This document shows, piece after piece, positions 1 through 8,460 of a stretch of DNA of 64,000 nucleotides (position 1 is its first letter; each line of letters begins with the position of its first letter). The notes below the pieces were generated by a model. The model was given only the letters and a program-made list of their open reading frames with translations. It was not told the origin of the DNA and did no database searches. Location of the stretch: positions 180,897-244,896 of the forward strand of contig NZ_JAEIOT010000016.1 of assembly GCF_016342275.1 (NCBI RefSeq), in the 5' to 3' direction. A program made the position numbers and the translations under genes. This DNA is from Corynebacterium marambiense (GTDB lineage Bacteria > Actinomycetota > Actinomycetes > Mycobacteriales > Mycobacteriaceae).

Positions 1-537
1 CAGGAGATCAGCGATCTCCTGTGACCGATCTGAATGCCGCATCGCGCAGAGGATCACCCGTGCCCGGATGGTGTGGCCTGCCAGTGCCGCAGTCTTCTCC
101 CCCTCGATGATTCCCTCGACGACGGCATCCACGACGTCCACGAGTTCCAGCCCCCGCTCCTGGTGCTGCTCCGGCGCGAATCGCAGCTCGGCGTACACGA
201 CGCCATCATCAGCAAGGTCCTCGACGGCCTCCCGGGCCACCCGGTGGAGCGCCGACCTGGTCTGCATGACCGCGCATGTGTGTGCGAAGGTCTCCAGGTA
301 CTTCTCGAGAGACCCGGAGTCGGCGGCGTCGACGAACCATCTACCCAGTGCTTCAGGCTCGCTCACGGGCAGCGCGTCGTAGCCACACTCGGTCGCCAGA
401 TCGATCACCGTACGCGGACGGAGTCCCCCGTCGAGATGATCGTGGAGGACGGCCTTCGGCAGGGAGGCGACGGTCTCCCGGGTGAGGCTCTTATGTTCCG
501 GGGTGTAGCTCGGGGTCTGCCTGCTGCTGATATCCAT
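1..537 (-). CDS. add: Adenosine deaminase, N-terminal part (runs off window)
   Basis: I translated this strand by hand from an ATG at 537. The frame stays open for 179 codons to the left edge, so only the N-terminal half is present. The motif LHDHLDGG near residue 31 is the metal-binding HxH motif of the adenosine/AMP deaminase family, and VVYAELRFAPEQHQ further on is typical of bacterial adenosine deaminases. The enzyme hydrolyses adenosine or deoxyadenosine to inosine in cytosolic purine salvage. It is divergent from the carboxypeptidase gene at 645, so the roughly 107 bp between them should hold both promoters. The catalytic C-terminal residues lie outside the window. Related 6-aminodeoxyfutalosine or adenine deaminases share the HxH motif, but this N-terminus reads most like Add. 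Confidence 0.85.
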   Translation of the reverse strand, partial: MDISSRQTPSYTPEHKSLTRETVASLPKAVLHDHLDGGLRPRTVIDLATECGYDALPVSEPEALGRWFVDAADSGSLEKYLETFAHTCAVMQTRSALHRVAREAVEDLADDGVVYAELRFAPEQHQERGLELVDVVDAVVEGIIEGEKTAALAGHTIRARVILCAMRHSDRSQEIADLL

Positions 538-644
538 GGACCACAATCTACCTTCGGATCCCCTCCGGAAGGACCGCGGTACCGGTGCCCGGTTGCGGAA
601 AGTCACCCCACCCACGCACCTCACCCGAAGTACTCTAGGCAACC

Positions 645-1952
645 ATGCGACAACGTCTCCTCGGTGCACTCACAGCGACGGCACTACTCTCCGCCTCCCC
701 AGTCACCGCAACCGCGGAGCCACTGGATCCCGGCACCCTGTCGGTGACGCCACCCCAGACCGCGCTCTCAGGGCGCTCCGCCGCTCCACTGACGGATGAC
801 TGCCCCTGGGCCACCACACCCGTGCAACCTGTTGATGCCTCAGAGATACCCACCGACGGACGACCTGTGCCACCACCGCTTCCCGTCGCGGAGGAACCCG
901 CGGGAGGCCCAGCAATGGCCGGGTGCGGCGTGACCGCTGCACCCGGATTCATCGTCCCGGAGGAGCAAACCGCGACCGCATGGATCGTCTTCGACCTCGA
1001 CAACGGCGACATCATCGCCGCCAAAGATCCACACGGCAGATACCGGCCCGCGTCAATCATCAAGGCACTGATCGCGCTGGTGGCACTCGAACATCTGCCC
1101 CTCGCCAGGGAGGTCGTCGCCACGCATGAATCCGCGGACATAGAGGGCTCGCGTGTCGGCCTGGTGGAGGACGGTCGCTACACCGTGGAACAGCTGCTGC
1201 AGGGCCTGCTCATGGCCTCGGGCAACGATGCCGCGCACGCGCTGGCGCAGGAGCTCGGCGGCGATCAACGGACCCTGGAACTGGTCAACACGAAAGCACA
1301 GGAGCTGGGCACCCAGGACACCCGCGTCGCCGACTACACCGGCCTCGACGGGCCCGGCATGTCGACCTCACCGTTCGATCTCGCCCTGATCTACCGCGAG
1401 GCATGGAGAAACCCGGTGTTCGCCCGTATCGTCGACACCAAATTCGTGGACTTTCCCGGAGGACCGGAGAAAGACGGCTTCCAGATTTGGAACGACAACC
1501 ATCTGCTGCTCAACGATCCGGACGGTATCGGCGGGAAGACCGGTTTCACCGATGACGCGCGGCACACGTTCGTCGGCGCGAAAGACATCGGCGGGCGTCG
1601 CCTAGCGGCGATCCTCCTCGACACCACTGTCGACAAAGGTCGGCCCTGGGAACAAGCGGGGAGACTCCTCGACGCCGCGTACGCCGTTCCGCGGGGCACA
1701 AGCATCGGGTCGGTCGAGAAGCTCCCGGCAGCCTCCGTCACTCCGTCCCCGTCGGTGACGGCGGCTCCCGCAGCCTCCATGCCGACCGGAAACAGTGGCA
1801 ACGGCGGTTTCGGGACCTCCGGAGCGCAGTCCCCCGCGTGGAGATCCGCGGCGATCACCACGGGAACACTGTTCCTCGTGGTTCTCATCGCCGGGATCGC
1901 CTTCAACCGGAAACTGGCGCAGAGGCGACGCACCCGGCAGCGACGTCGTTAA
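645..1952 (+). CDS. Secreted D-alanyl-D-alanine carboxypeptidase (low-mass PBP, S11)
   Basis: 435 aa. The N-terminus has a short basic stretch and a hydrophobic core ending near ATA at residue 24, which is a signal peptide. The three serine-DD-peptidase motifs are in order: S137-I-I-K140 (SxxK), S192-G-N, and K298-T-G. A Pro/Ser-rich linker (about 355-400) leads to one TM helix (about 401-421) and a basic tail, so the catalytic domain sits outside, anchored by its C-terminus. It should trim the terminal D-Ala from peptidoglycan stem peptides. C53 and C94, in the extension between signal peptide and catalytic domain, could form a disulfide. Closest family is DacB/PBP5-like S11; the exact paralogue name cannot be settled by eye. 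Confidence 0.9.
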   Translation: MRQRLLGALTATALLSASPVTATAEPLDPGTLSVTPPQTALSGRSAAPLTDDCPWATTPVQPVDASEIPTDGRPVPPPLPVAEEPAGGPAMAGCGVTAAPGFIVPEEQTATAWIVFDLDNGDIIAAKDPHGRYRPASIIKALIALVALEHLPLAREVVATHESADIEGSRVGLVEDGRYTVEQLLQGLLMASGNDAAHALAQELGGDQRTLELVNTKAQELGTQDTRVADYTGLDGPGMSTSPFDLALIYREAWRNPVFARIVDTKFVDFPGGPEKDGFQIWNDNHLLLNDPDGIGGKTGFTDDARHTFVGAKDIGGRRLAAILLDTTVDKGRPWEQAGRLLDAAYAVPRGTSIGSVEKLPAASVTPSPSVTAAPAASMPTGNSGNGGFGTSGAQSPAWRSAAITTGTLFLVVLIAGIAFNRKLAQRRRTRQRRR

Positions 1953-2024
1953 CCCGGAGAAAGGGAAGCAGGATGCGCATGACACGCAGTCCACGCCCCC
2001 GGATTCCGGAGGAAACGGGGAAGA

Positions 2025-3107
2025 CTACTTCCTGATCATTTTCCGGGCGACTGCGATCCCAGCCGCCCCGATCGCCGCACCGGCACCGACCAGTAACGCG
2101 GACGCCTTCGGATCGGGCACCGGGTCAACGTCATTACGCACCCGGATCACAGCGGGTTCCGGTACCGGTGTATGCGTCTGTTCAAGGGATTCCTCCGTCG
2201 TCGCCGACCACGCGGAACTGTAGAGCAGGATCCGCCAAACGAAATACAGCAGGACCATCACACCGATGATCGGGCCGAAAGTGGCACCCGCCGGATTGTC
2301 CAGTGCCTTGGAGAAGAACACGGTACCGATCTGCTTGAAGATCTCGAAGGCGACGGCGCCCAGGATAGCGCCCTTGATCGCCGCAGCCTTGGGGACGCGG
2401 GTCCTCGGAAGATAACGGAGCAAACCCACGAAGACGATGAAGTTCACCAGCAGGCCGATAACGAGCGTCAGCGCGAACACGATGTAGGTGATGCCCGGAA
2501 TATGGTCCAGGCTCAACTTCTCAAGGAGGATCGCCGTCAGGCTCGAGGAACCGGCCGCCGTCACACCGAACGCAACGATCAGGGCGAACAGCAGCGCGAT
2601 CAATCCGATGAGATCCCGGAGTTTCCGGATGGCGAAGTTGCCCTCGGTCGGGTCAGCCTTCCACATCATGGAAACGCCGTACCTGAGATGGTTCATCCAG
2701 TTCAGCCCCGACCACAACGCGGTCAGACCACCGATACCGGCAACCGCCGATCGCTGCTCGATCGCAGTATCGAGGATCTTGTTCACCGGCTCCGACAAAT
2801 CACCCGATATCGAGCTGTTGATCCGGTCCTGGACCTCGACCACCGCGGTGGGGTGGTTGGCCAGGATGAAGCCGACCGCAGCGAATACGAGCATCAGGAT
2901 GGGGAACATCGACAACACCGAGAAGTACGTGATGCCTGCGGCGTACTGGTTTCCCCCCATCGAGCCGTACCGCTCCTGCATACGCATGACGTGATCGAAC
3001 CACGGCCACTTCTCACGGTACTTGTCGACCATGCCGGGATCGTCCTGGGTCACCCGCTCAATGCCGAATTCATCGGTATTCTTCGGTGCGGTCTTCGTTG
3101 ATGCCAC
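2025..3107 (-). CDS. YihY/virulence factor BrkB family membrane protein
   Basis: 360 aa integral membrane protein. The segment around residues 50-75 (YAAGITYFSVLSMFPILML) is the hallmark N-terminal helix of the YihY/BrkB family, once misannotated as ribonuclease BN. About six hydrophobic helices follow, with a hydrophilic C-terminus and a final short hydrophobic stretch rich in Ala and Gly. The family's biochemical function is not established. The gene converges on the carboxypeptidase gene (73 bp between stops) and reads away from the surface-protein cluster at 3388. The hydrophilic N-terminal 40 residues are longer than in some homologues. Confidence 0.85.
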   Translation of the reverse strand: MASTKTAPKNTDEFGIERVTQDDPGMVDKYREKWPWFDHVMRMQERYGSMGGNQYAAGITYFSVLSMFPILMLVFAAVGFILANHPTAVVEVQDRINSSISGDLSEPVNKILDTAIEQRSAVAGIGGLTALWSGLNWMNHLRYGVSMMWKADPTEGNFAIRKLRDLIGLIALLFALIVAFGVTAAGSSSLTAILLEKLSLDHIPGITYIVFALTLVIGLLVNFIVFVGLLRYLPRTRVPKAAAIKGAILGAVAFEIFKQIGTVFFSKALDNPAGATFGPIIGVMVLLYFVWRILLYSSAWSATTEESLEQTHTPVPEPAVIRVRNDVDPVPDPKASALLVGAGAAIGAAGIAVARKMIRK

Positions 3108-3387
3108 AGTCGCGTCGGTCCTTCTGGGTCGGTGAAAAGATCATCTGAAAAACAGCAGGTGCTTTCAAAGTAGGCATAGTAGGCGACGAGGTGGCAATCA
3201 GCACAGCCATTCTCCCCGGACAGTTGCGTCGGCCACTCGACCGTGCAAGATCCACCACTGACATCAATCGCTACCGGGGTTACCCGGGATGACAGCAGCA
3301 CCAGGGGCTTCTAATCTGTTTAGATAATGTCATCCCCGGGCAAGCTACCGCACACAGCCCCCCACAGCTCTCGAGGAACCCGAAACC
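3108..3387. promoter_or_regulatory. Divergent promoter region between YihY gene and surface-protein cluster
   Basis: Gene-free 280 bp between two divergent starts. An A/T-rich stretch at about 3312-3330 containing TTTAGATAATG is a plausible -10 region for the gene at 3388, and GAGGAA at about 3373 is its ribosome binding site. Open frames here have no recognisable product. Confidence 0.4.
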
Positions 3388-5262
3388 ATGCGCCGAATGA
3401 CCACCCTGACCACGGCCGCGACTCTGTCAGCCGGTCTCCTCATCGCAGCACCGACAGCCGCAGCCGACACCGGATCAACCACCTCCCAGCTTCCCCTGTC
3501 CTGCCGCACGGTCCCGAGTGCCTTCACCGGACCGCAGGACAACCACGTTCCCCCGATCGACGTCACCGTCACCTCACCGGACACAGTCGGCATCGGCGAA
3601 GAGTTCACTGTCCACGTACACATGGACATTCCGGACAACCCCGGTGACGCATCGAACAGCCCCGCCAAGCTGAAGGATGTATCCCGCATCAAAATGGACC
3701 TCGCTTTGCCCGAAGGCGTCGAGTTCCTAGGTGCGGAGATCAACGGGGACACCCCCGGCGCGAATCTCCGGGGATTCTCCGTGCTCAGGGTCAATGAATC
3801 CGGACGACCGGACCCCGCCGGCGGCATTCTCCGGTTGGTCAGCCCGGACAACGCAACCATCGGAAACGGCCCGAACTCGTCTACCGGCAGGACCGGGGGC
3901 GTAACCGCCCCGGCAGTGAACGGCACCGTACGACTCGGATTTCCTGATTTCACCCTGCGCCTCCGTGCAGAGACAGAGGGAACGAAGGCCTTCGGGGTCA
4001 GAACCGCAGGGGCCGCATCCACGTACGGAGACAACCGCAACTTCCTCACCTTCCTGCCGCGGCTCAAGGCGACGTTCATCACCATCTGGGCCCCGACCAG
4101 CTGCTCACCCAGGGTAGCCCCCTCGTCCGCCGTCGTACCCGCAGCATCGAATCTCCGTACCGTCACGGTCATCGACGACACCCCCATCATCAAACCAGTT
4201 CTCACCGTCGACGCTCCCAGCACCGTCGTGGCAGGTGTACCTGCCCGGTTCTCGGCGCAGCTTGACCCCGAGGACGCCAACGGCACCATCTCCTTCTTCG
4301 TGGAGGAACCCGATGGGGATGTCTCCGACGTCTACACCACTACAGGCACAGCCTCGACCGACCTGACCTTCGCGAAACCCGGTACGACTACGCTCAGGGT
4401 GATCTTCAACCCTGGCCAGCCGGGTGCCTTCGACGGTGCTGCAACGACGACTGCGATCACGGTGTCTCCGCGCACCACCGATCTCACCTTCTCCTTTCCG
4501 GACAGCGTGGAATCAGGGGAATCCGTCACAGCAACAGCGGAGGTTCCCACCGAAGCCACCGGAGACATTGAGTTCTCCATCGCCGGACAGACGATCTCTG
4601 CACCGGTCGTCGAAGGCCGGGCATCCGCTACATTCACCTTCGACGACGATGACGGCGGTATCCGGAGAGCCTCAGCACGCTACATCCCCGACGTGAGCTC
4701 AGTGTATGCACCGTCCGAGGAATCCCGCCGTTTCACCGTGCACGTGCAGGCGTATCCCACAGAGCCGACAACCACGACTCCGACGCTCTCCACTTCGACC
4801 GCCCCGACCACGACGGCGCTTCCGACGACGAAACCGGCTCCCACCAGCCCCACAACCACCACCGCTCCGACGACCAGCACCACCACGGCGCCAGCGACAA
4901 CCAGTACCACGGCCACAACCACCGCGGCGCCAACGACCACCACCAGCACCACCGCCACACCGTCGACCACCAGCACCACCGCGGCGCCAGCGACAACCAG
5001 TACCACGGCCACAACCACCGCGGCGCCAACGACCACCACCAGCACCACCGCCACACCGTCGACCACCAGCACCACCACGGCCATAACCACCACCGCACCG
5101 ACGACCAGCACCACCACGGCGCCATCCACCACGTCGGCTCCCACGAGTACGACAGAACCTGAACAGCCCTCGGAATCGGGTTTCTTCACACTGCTCCGCC
5201 GACTGTTCACGCTGGTTCAGCGGTTGCTCGGAGCGTTCTTCTTCCCGTTGCACTTCAGGTAA
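3388..5262 (+). CDS. Secreted Ig-like surface protein with Thr-rich stalk (paralogue 1 of 3)
   Basis: 624 aa with a signal peptide (cleavage after about A26). Residues 39-239 form a domain bracketed by two cysteines (C39, C239), shared with the next two genes: it has RIKMDLALPEG, a VNESGRPDPAGG turn (135-146) and an IGNGPN motif (158-163). Two Ig-like beta domains follow (about 255-455). Then comes a stalk of about 130 residues almost wholly Thr/Ala/Pro/Ser, and an amphipathic 30-residue tail rich in Leu, Phe and Arg. There is no LPXTG signal, so sortase anchoring is unlikely; the tail may insert in or associate with the mycomembrane. GAGGAA before the ATG supports this start. The function is unknown; an adhesin or envelope protein is a guess from architecture. 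Confidence 0.8.
   Translation: MRRMTTLTTAATLSAGLLIAAPTAAADTGSTTSQLPLSCRTVPSAFTGPQDNHVPPIDVTVTSPDTVGIGEEFTVHVHMDIPDNPGDASNSPAKLKDVSRIKMDLALPEGVEFLGAEINGDTPGANLRGFSVLRVNESGRPDPAGGILRLVSPDNATIGNGPNSSTGRTGGVTAPAVNGTVRLGFPDFTLRLRAETEGTKAFGVRTAGAASTYGDNRNFLTFLPRLKATFITIWAPTSCSPRVAPSSAVVPAASNLRTVTVIDDTPIIKPVLTVDAPSTVVAGVPARFSAQLDPEDANGTISFFVEEPDGDVSDVYTTTGTASTDLTFAKPGTTTLRVIFNPGQPGAFDGAATTTAITVSPRTTDLTFSFPDSVESGESVTATAEVPTEATGDIEFSIAGQTISAPVVEGRASATFTFDDDDGGIRRASARYIPDVSSVYAPSEESRRFTVHVQAYPTEPTTTTPTLSTSTAPTTTALPTTKPAPTSPTTTTAPTTSTTTAPATTSTTATTTAAPTTTTSTTATPSTTSTTAAPATTSTTATTTAAPTTTTSTTATPSTTSTTTAITTTAPTTSTTTAPSTTSAPTSTTEPEQPSESGFFTLLRRLFTLVQRLLGAFFFPLHFR
4888..5079 (+). repeat. Two tandem 96-bp repeats in the Thr-rich stalk
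   Basis: The 96-bp unit starting GCGCCAGCGACAACC at 4888 recurs at 4984 with essentially the same bases, encoding 32 residues twice (each begins APATTSTTATTTAAP). Near-identity at the DNA level, not just in the amino acids, indicates a recent duplication or a recombination-prone tract that could vary in copy number between strains. Simpler ACCAC-type repeats flank it from about 4770 to 5150. Confidence 0.85.
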
Positions 5263-6013
5263 AGGCACATCCCCGGATTCTGCAGGACAGGGCCGAGTCA
5301 ATTGTCTCCGGTGCCACTGTGCCCGGAGATACGCTCATCTCCGCAGTTTCTCCCTACAGAGAAGGCCATGTAGGCGCCGGTTCGGTAACGGCCTCGTCGC
5401 AACACTCCCGCATGCAGGCCCGTCAGTCGAGTCGCTCACCGGGCGACGCAGATGATGCGGCATGTGCGGTGGACCGCCGTTGGAGTCGGCACCGACGGTT
5501 GTCGTGGGATGAATCTATTGCATGCGTCTCTGACACTTCTGAGTGAGCTGGTATCCGTCGGGGGAGGATGCGTACCCATTGCTTCAGAGACGCAGAAAGC
5601 GCGGGACCAACCGCGTCGAAAGCCTGACTCATGCGGGGTCTGACGGGCCTCCGTCGCGCTCAGCTTTGACCCTCGATATTCACGGGGCTGCGGTGACGAA
5701 CTCGCCCGCATCTTTTCAGACATCCGCGCACCGCACCGACGTCCAGTAAACGCTGAGAAAGAAACGAAACCCCGAGCTGCCTCCGATCGCCAACTCAATG
5801 CGCCTGGCCACACATCATCGAATCAGGCCGAGACGATCCATCCGGGCTTCGCGCCCACTACATTTCGCCCGTCTTAACGCGCCTCGCATGAAAGATGAAG
5901 ATCTTGCATATAGCTTCTCTGCCCAGCACTTTTCGGGGAAACTAATTGAGCATGCTGAAGGCACAACGTGTCTCAGCTCCTCTCTCCGATACCCCCGTAC
6001 AAGGACCTCACCC
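5263..6013. other. 751-bp gap between surface-protein paralogues
   Basis: I see no convincing gene. A stem (TCTCCGG 5305-5311 with CCGGAGA 5323-5329) just after the upstream stop may be a weak terminator. A long hairpin occupies 5523-5594 (listed separately). An A/T-richer part at about 5890-5950 containing GCATATAGCTT may be the promoter for the next gene. Short open frames in this gap have no recognisable domain. Confidence 0.5.
5523..5594. other. Long hairpin with nested stem, possible structured RNA
   Basis: TGCGTCTCTGA (5523-5533) is perfectly complementary in inverted orientation to TCAGAGACGCA (5584-5594), an 11-bp stem enclosing 50 nt. Inside, GGTATCC and GGATGCGTACC can form a second stem (GGTA/TACC, TCC/GGA). 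No run of T follows, so it does not look like a simple terminator, and I do not recognise a riboswitch class. It lies about 420 nt before the next start codon. Confidence 0.4.
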
Positions 6014-8398
6014 ATGTCAAGATTTTCCCGTATCGCTACCGCGACCACGGTGTCCCTGGTCGGCAGTCTCCTGCTCGTACCGGGTGCCGTCGCCGCAGAC
6101 CACACTGTATCCACGAATATTCCACTGACCTGCAAAGCGACGCCGAACAAGTTCGCGGACCCGCAGGATTTCTCCACCGGTGACGACGGGGTTTCGGTGG
6201 ACATCACCACCCCCGATACCGTCGGCGTCGGCGAGGATTTCACAGTCAGGCTCGCGATAAGACCCGTGCAGATCAACGTCGGCGGACTCTCATTCGGAGC
6301 CAAGATCGAAAATGTGTCGCGCATCAAACTCGATGTCGCAATTCCGGAAGGGCTCACCTACCTGGACAGCAGCCTCGACAACAGTGCCGCCAACCTCGAC
6401 GGATTCACGGTCAAACGCATCAACGAATCGGGAAACGACGATCCGAACGGTGGACTTCTGCGGATCACCAGTACCGACAACGCCACCGTCGGTAACGGTC
6501 CGAACACCAGCGGCACCACAGCAGGCGGAGTAACGCACGTCGTGCGGAACGACAAGCTCAACATGAAGTTCCCTGTCGTGGAACTGAAGTTCCGGGCGGA
6601 GTCCCTCGGAGCGGCTGCCCTTGGTGTCCGGACCGCCGGAAATGCCGGGAACTACGGTGCAGACGAAAACTTCCTCACGATGCTCGCCAAGATCACCGCC
6701 CCCTTCGTCGGTACGCTCTGGGCCCCGACGCAGTGCACCCCCAGGGCGGACAAGGACGCCCCCCTCGCTCAACAGGCTTCCGCGCTAGCGACGGTCCGGG
6801 TGGTCGACAGCGGCCCCGCCACCGAAACCGGTCTCATCGTCACCGCCGCGGACGCAACAGCGGGCGTACCCTCGGCAATCACCGCACAGGTCAGCCCGGT
6901 GGAAGCCACCGGCACCGTCGCTTTCACCTCCGGTGACACCACAGTCAAGGCAACGGTGAAGAACGGTTCGGCCGCAGCGGAACTCATCTTCCCGTCTGTC
7001 GGCACCCACGAACTCCACACGACCTTCACCCCGGACAAGGCCTACCTGTTCACCCCCTCGACGTCCACGACCCAGGTCCAGGTGAAGGGACAGGACGCGC
7101 TGTTCGTGGTCGCGGCACCCGGCACCGCCCGTGCGAATTCGATGCTCGCGGTACGGGCGACGACGAACGCGGCTGCCACCGGTACCGTCACCTTCCGCCT
7201 CGGCGACGGTGATCCCATCGTCGTTCCCGTGAAGAACGGCCGCACCAGCGCTTCACTCACCGTGCCTTCGGCCCCGGGACAGAGTGAACTCACCGCCACC
7301 TTCACACCGGCCGAAGGTTCACTCTTCGCCGGCGCGGAGGAACGCACGACCATCACGGTCTCCAGCAGCACTTCCACCGTCCTCACGCTGGAGGGCCCGC
7401 AGAATACGGTCCGACCCGGCGAGGAAGTCACCGTCAGAGCCGAACTCCAGCCCACCGCGGATTCGACCGTAGCGGATGGAACGGTGGTGTTCTCGACTGA
7501 CGGGAAAACGGTGACCGTGCCCGTGAGCGACAATTCCGCGGCCTTCACCTTCGTACCCGACCGCGAGGGTTCCTTCTCCATTTCCGCGAAGTACACACCG
7601 GTCGATGCGTCCCAGACCCCCGCTACCGCCGACATCACCGTCACCGCTGCGAGCACCTCGACGTCGCTCGCGCTCAACGTGCCGGAACAGGTTTTGCCGT
7701 TCGAGGCGGCAACCTTCGGGGTCACGGTGTCGCCTGCCGCGGACGGCACCCTCACTGCAACCCACGGGGGGCGCTCCACGACGGTCCCCGTGACGGCAGG
7801 TACCGCAGTACTCCCGATGACCTTCGCGCGCAGTGGCGCGCAGCAGGTCACGCTGAGCTTCGTGCCCGCCGGAGATTCCCCTGCACGGGCCACAACTCGC
7901 TCCTTCGATGTCGAGGTCACTGCCGTGACCTTCGAATCCGCCACAGTCGCGATCGCGGCGGAATCTTCAGTCACCGCAGGCACCCCGCTCCCCCTCGCGA
8001 TCACGGTGAACCCGGACCAGGGCACCACCCGGGCGGTGTCCGGCTCCCTCTCCTTCTTCGTTGACGGCGAACCACTCGTCGGTACCGATGGCGAATCAGT
8101 CACGATGCCGGTCTCCGGAGGACAGGCCGCGGTCAACCTCACGTTCGCTCACGGTGGGGAGCGCACCGTGACCGTCACCTTCACCGGTGACAACGGCGTC
8201 ACCGCTAGCGGGACCCATACCGTCACGGTCACCGGTGGCAAGCAGGCGCCGGGCGGCAGCTCGGACATCGGTATCAGCTCAGGCACACACACTGATTCGG
8301 CGGGCACGAACCCCTTCGCGTCGCTCCTGGCCCTTCTCACCCCCTTGTGGACGTGGCTGAACAACATCTTCACCAAGTTCCTCGGTGGATCGTCCTAG
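6014..8398 (+). CDS. Secreted multi-Ig-like surface protein (paralogue 2 of 3)
   Basis: 794 aa from the ATG at 6014, chosen because AAGGA (6001-6005) precedes it and a signal peptide begins there (cleavage near A27-A28). The frame is open further upstream, but that part encodes no signal peptide. C40 and C241 bracket the same N-terminal domain as in the gene at 3388, with RINESGNDDPNGG (135-147) and VGNGPN (159-164). About five Ig-like repeats follow (residues about 260-735), each ending in a TFTP-like beta strand. A Gly/Ser linker leads to an amphipathic tail (NPFASLLALLTPLWTWLNN and onward). There is no LPXTG. It is probably co-transcribed with the gene at 8461. Function unknown. Confidence 0.8.
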   Translation: MSRFSRIATATTVSLVGSLLLVPGAVAADHTVSTNIPLTCKATPNKFADPQDFSTGDDGVSVDITTPDTVGVGEDFTVRLAIRPVQINVGGLSFGAKIENVSRIKLDVAIPEGLTYLDSSLDNSAANLDGFTVKRINESGNDDPNGGLLRITSTDNATVGNGPNTSGTTAGGVTHVVRNDKLNMKFPVVELKFRAESLGAAALGVRTAGNAGNYGADENFLTMLAKITAPFVGTLWAPTQCTPRADKDAPLAQQASALATVRVVDSGPATETGLIVTAADATAGVPSAITAQVSPVEATGTVAFTSGDTTVKATVKNGSAAAELIFPSVGTHELHTTFTPDKAYLFTPSTSTTQVQVKGQDALFVVAAPGTARANSMLAVRATTNAAATGTVTFRLGDGDPIVVPVKNGRTSASLTVPSAPGQSELTATFTPAEGSLFAGAEERTTITVSSSTSTVLTLEGPQNTVRPGEEVTVRAELQPTADSTVADGTVVFSTDGKTVTVPVSDNSAAFTFVPDREGSFSISAKYTPVDASQTPATADITVTAASTSTSLALNVPEQVLPFEAATFGVTVSPAADGTLTATHGGRSTTVPVTAGTAVLPMTFARSGAQQVTLSFVPAGDSPARATTRSFDVEVTAVTFESATVAIAAESSVTAGTPLPLAITVNPDQGTTRAVSGSLSFFVDGEPLVGTDGESVTMPVSGGQAAVNLTFAHGGERTVTVTFTGDNGVTASGTHTVTVTGGKQAPGGSSDIGISSGTHTDSAGTNPFASLLALLTPLWTWLNNIFTKFLGGSS

Positions 8399-8460
8399 TC
8401 CCTCGACATCCACACACAACGTTCCACCAGACGCCTACTTCCAAGGAGATCTGAGCAATC

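Noticed and set aside
3388..5262. Sortase-anchored (LPXTG) adhesin
   Set aside because: No LPXTG or related motif, and the C-terminus is an amphipathic helix, not a sorting signal.
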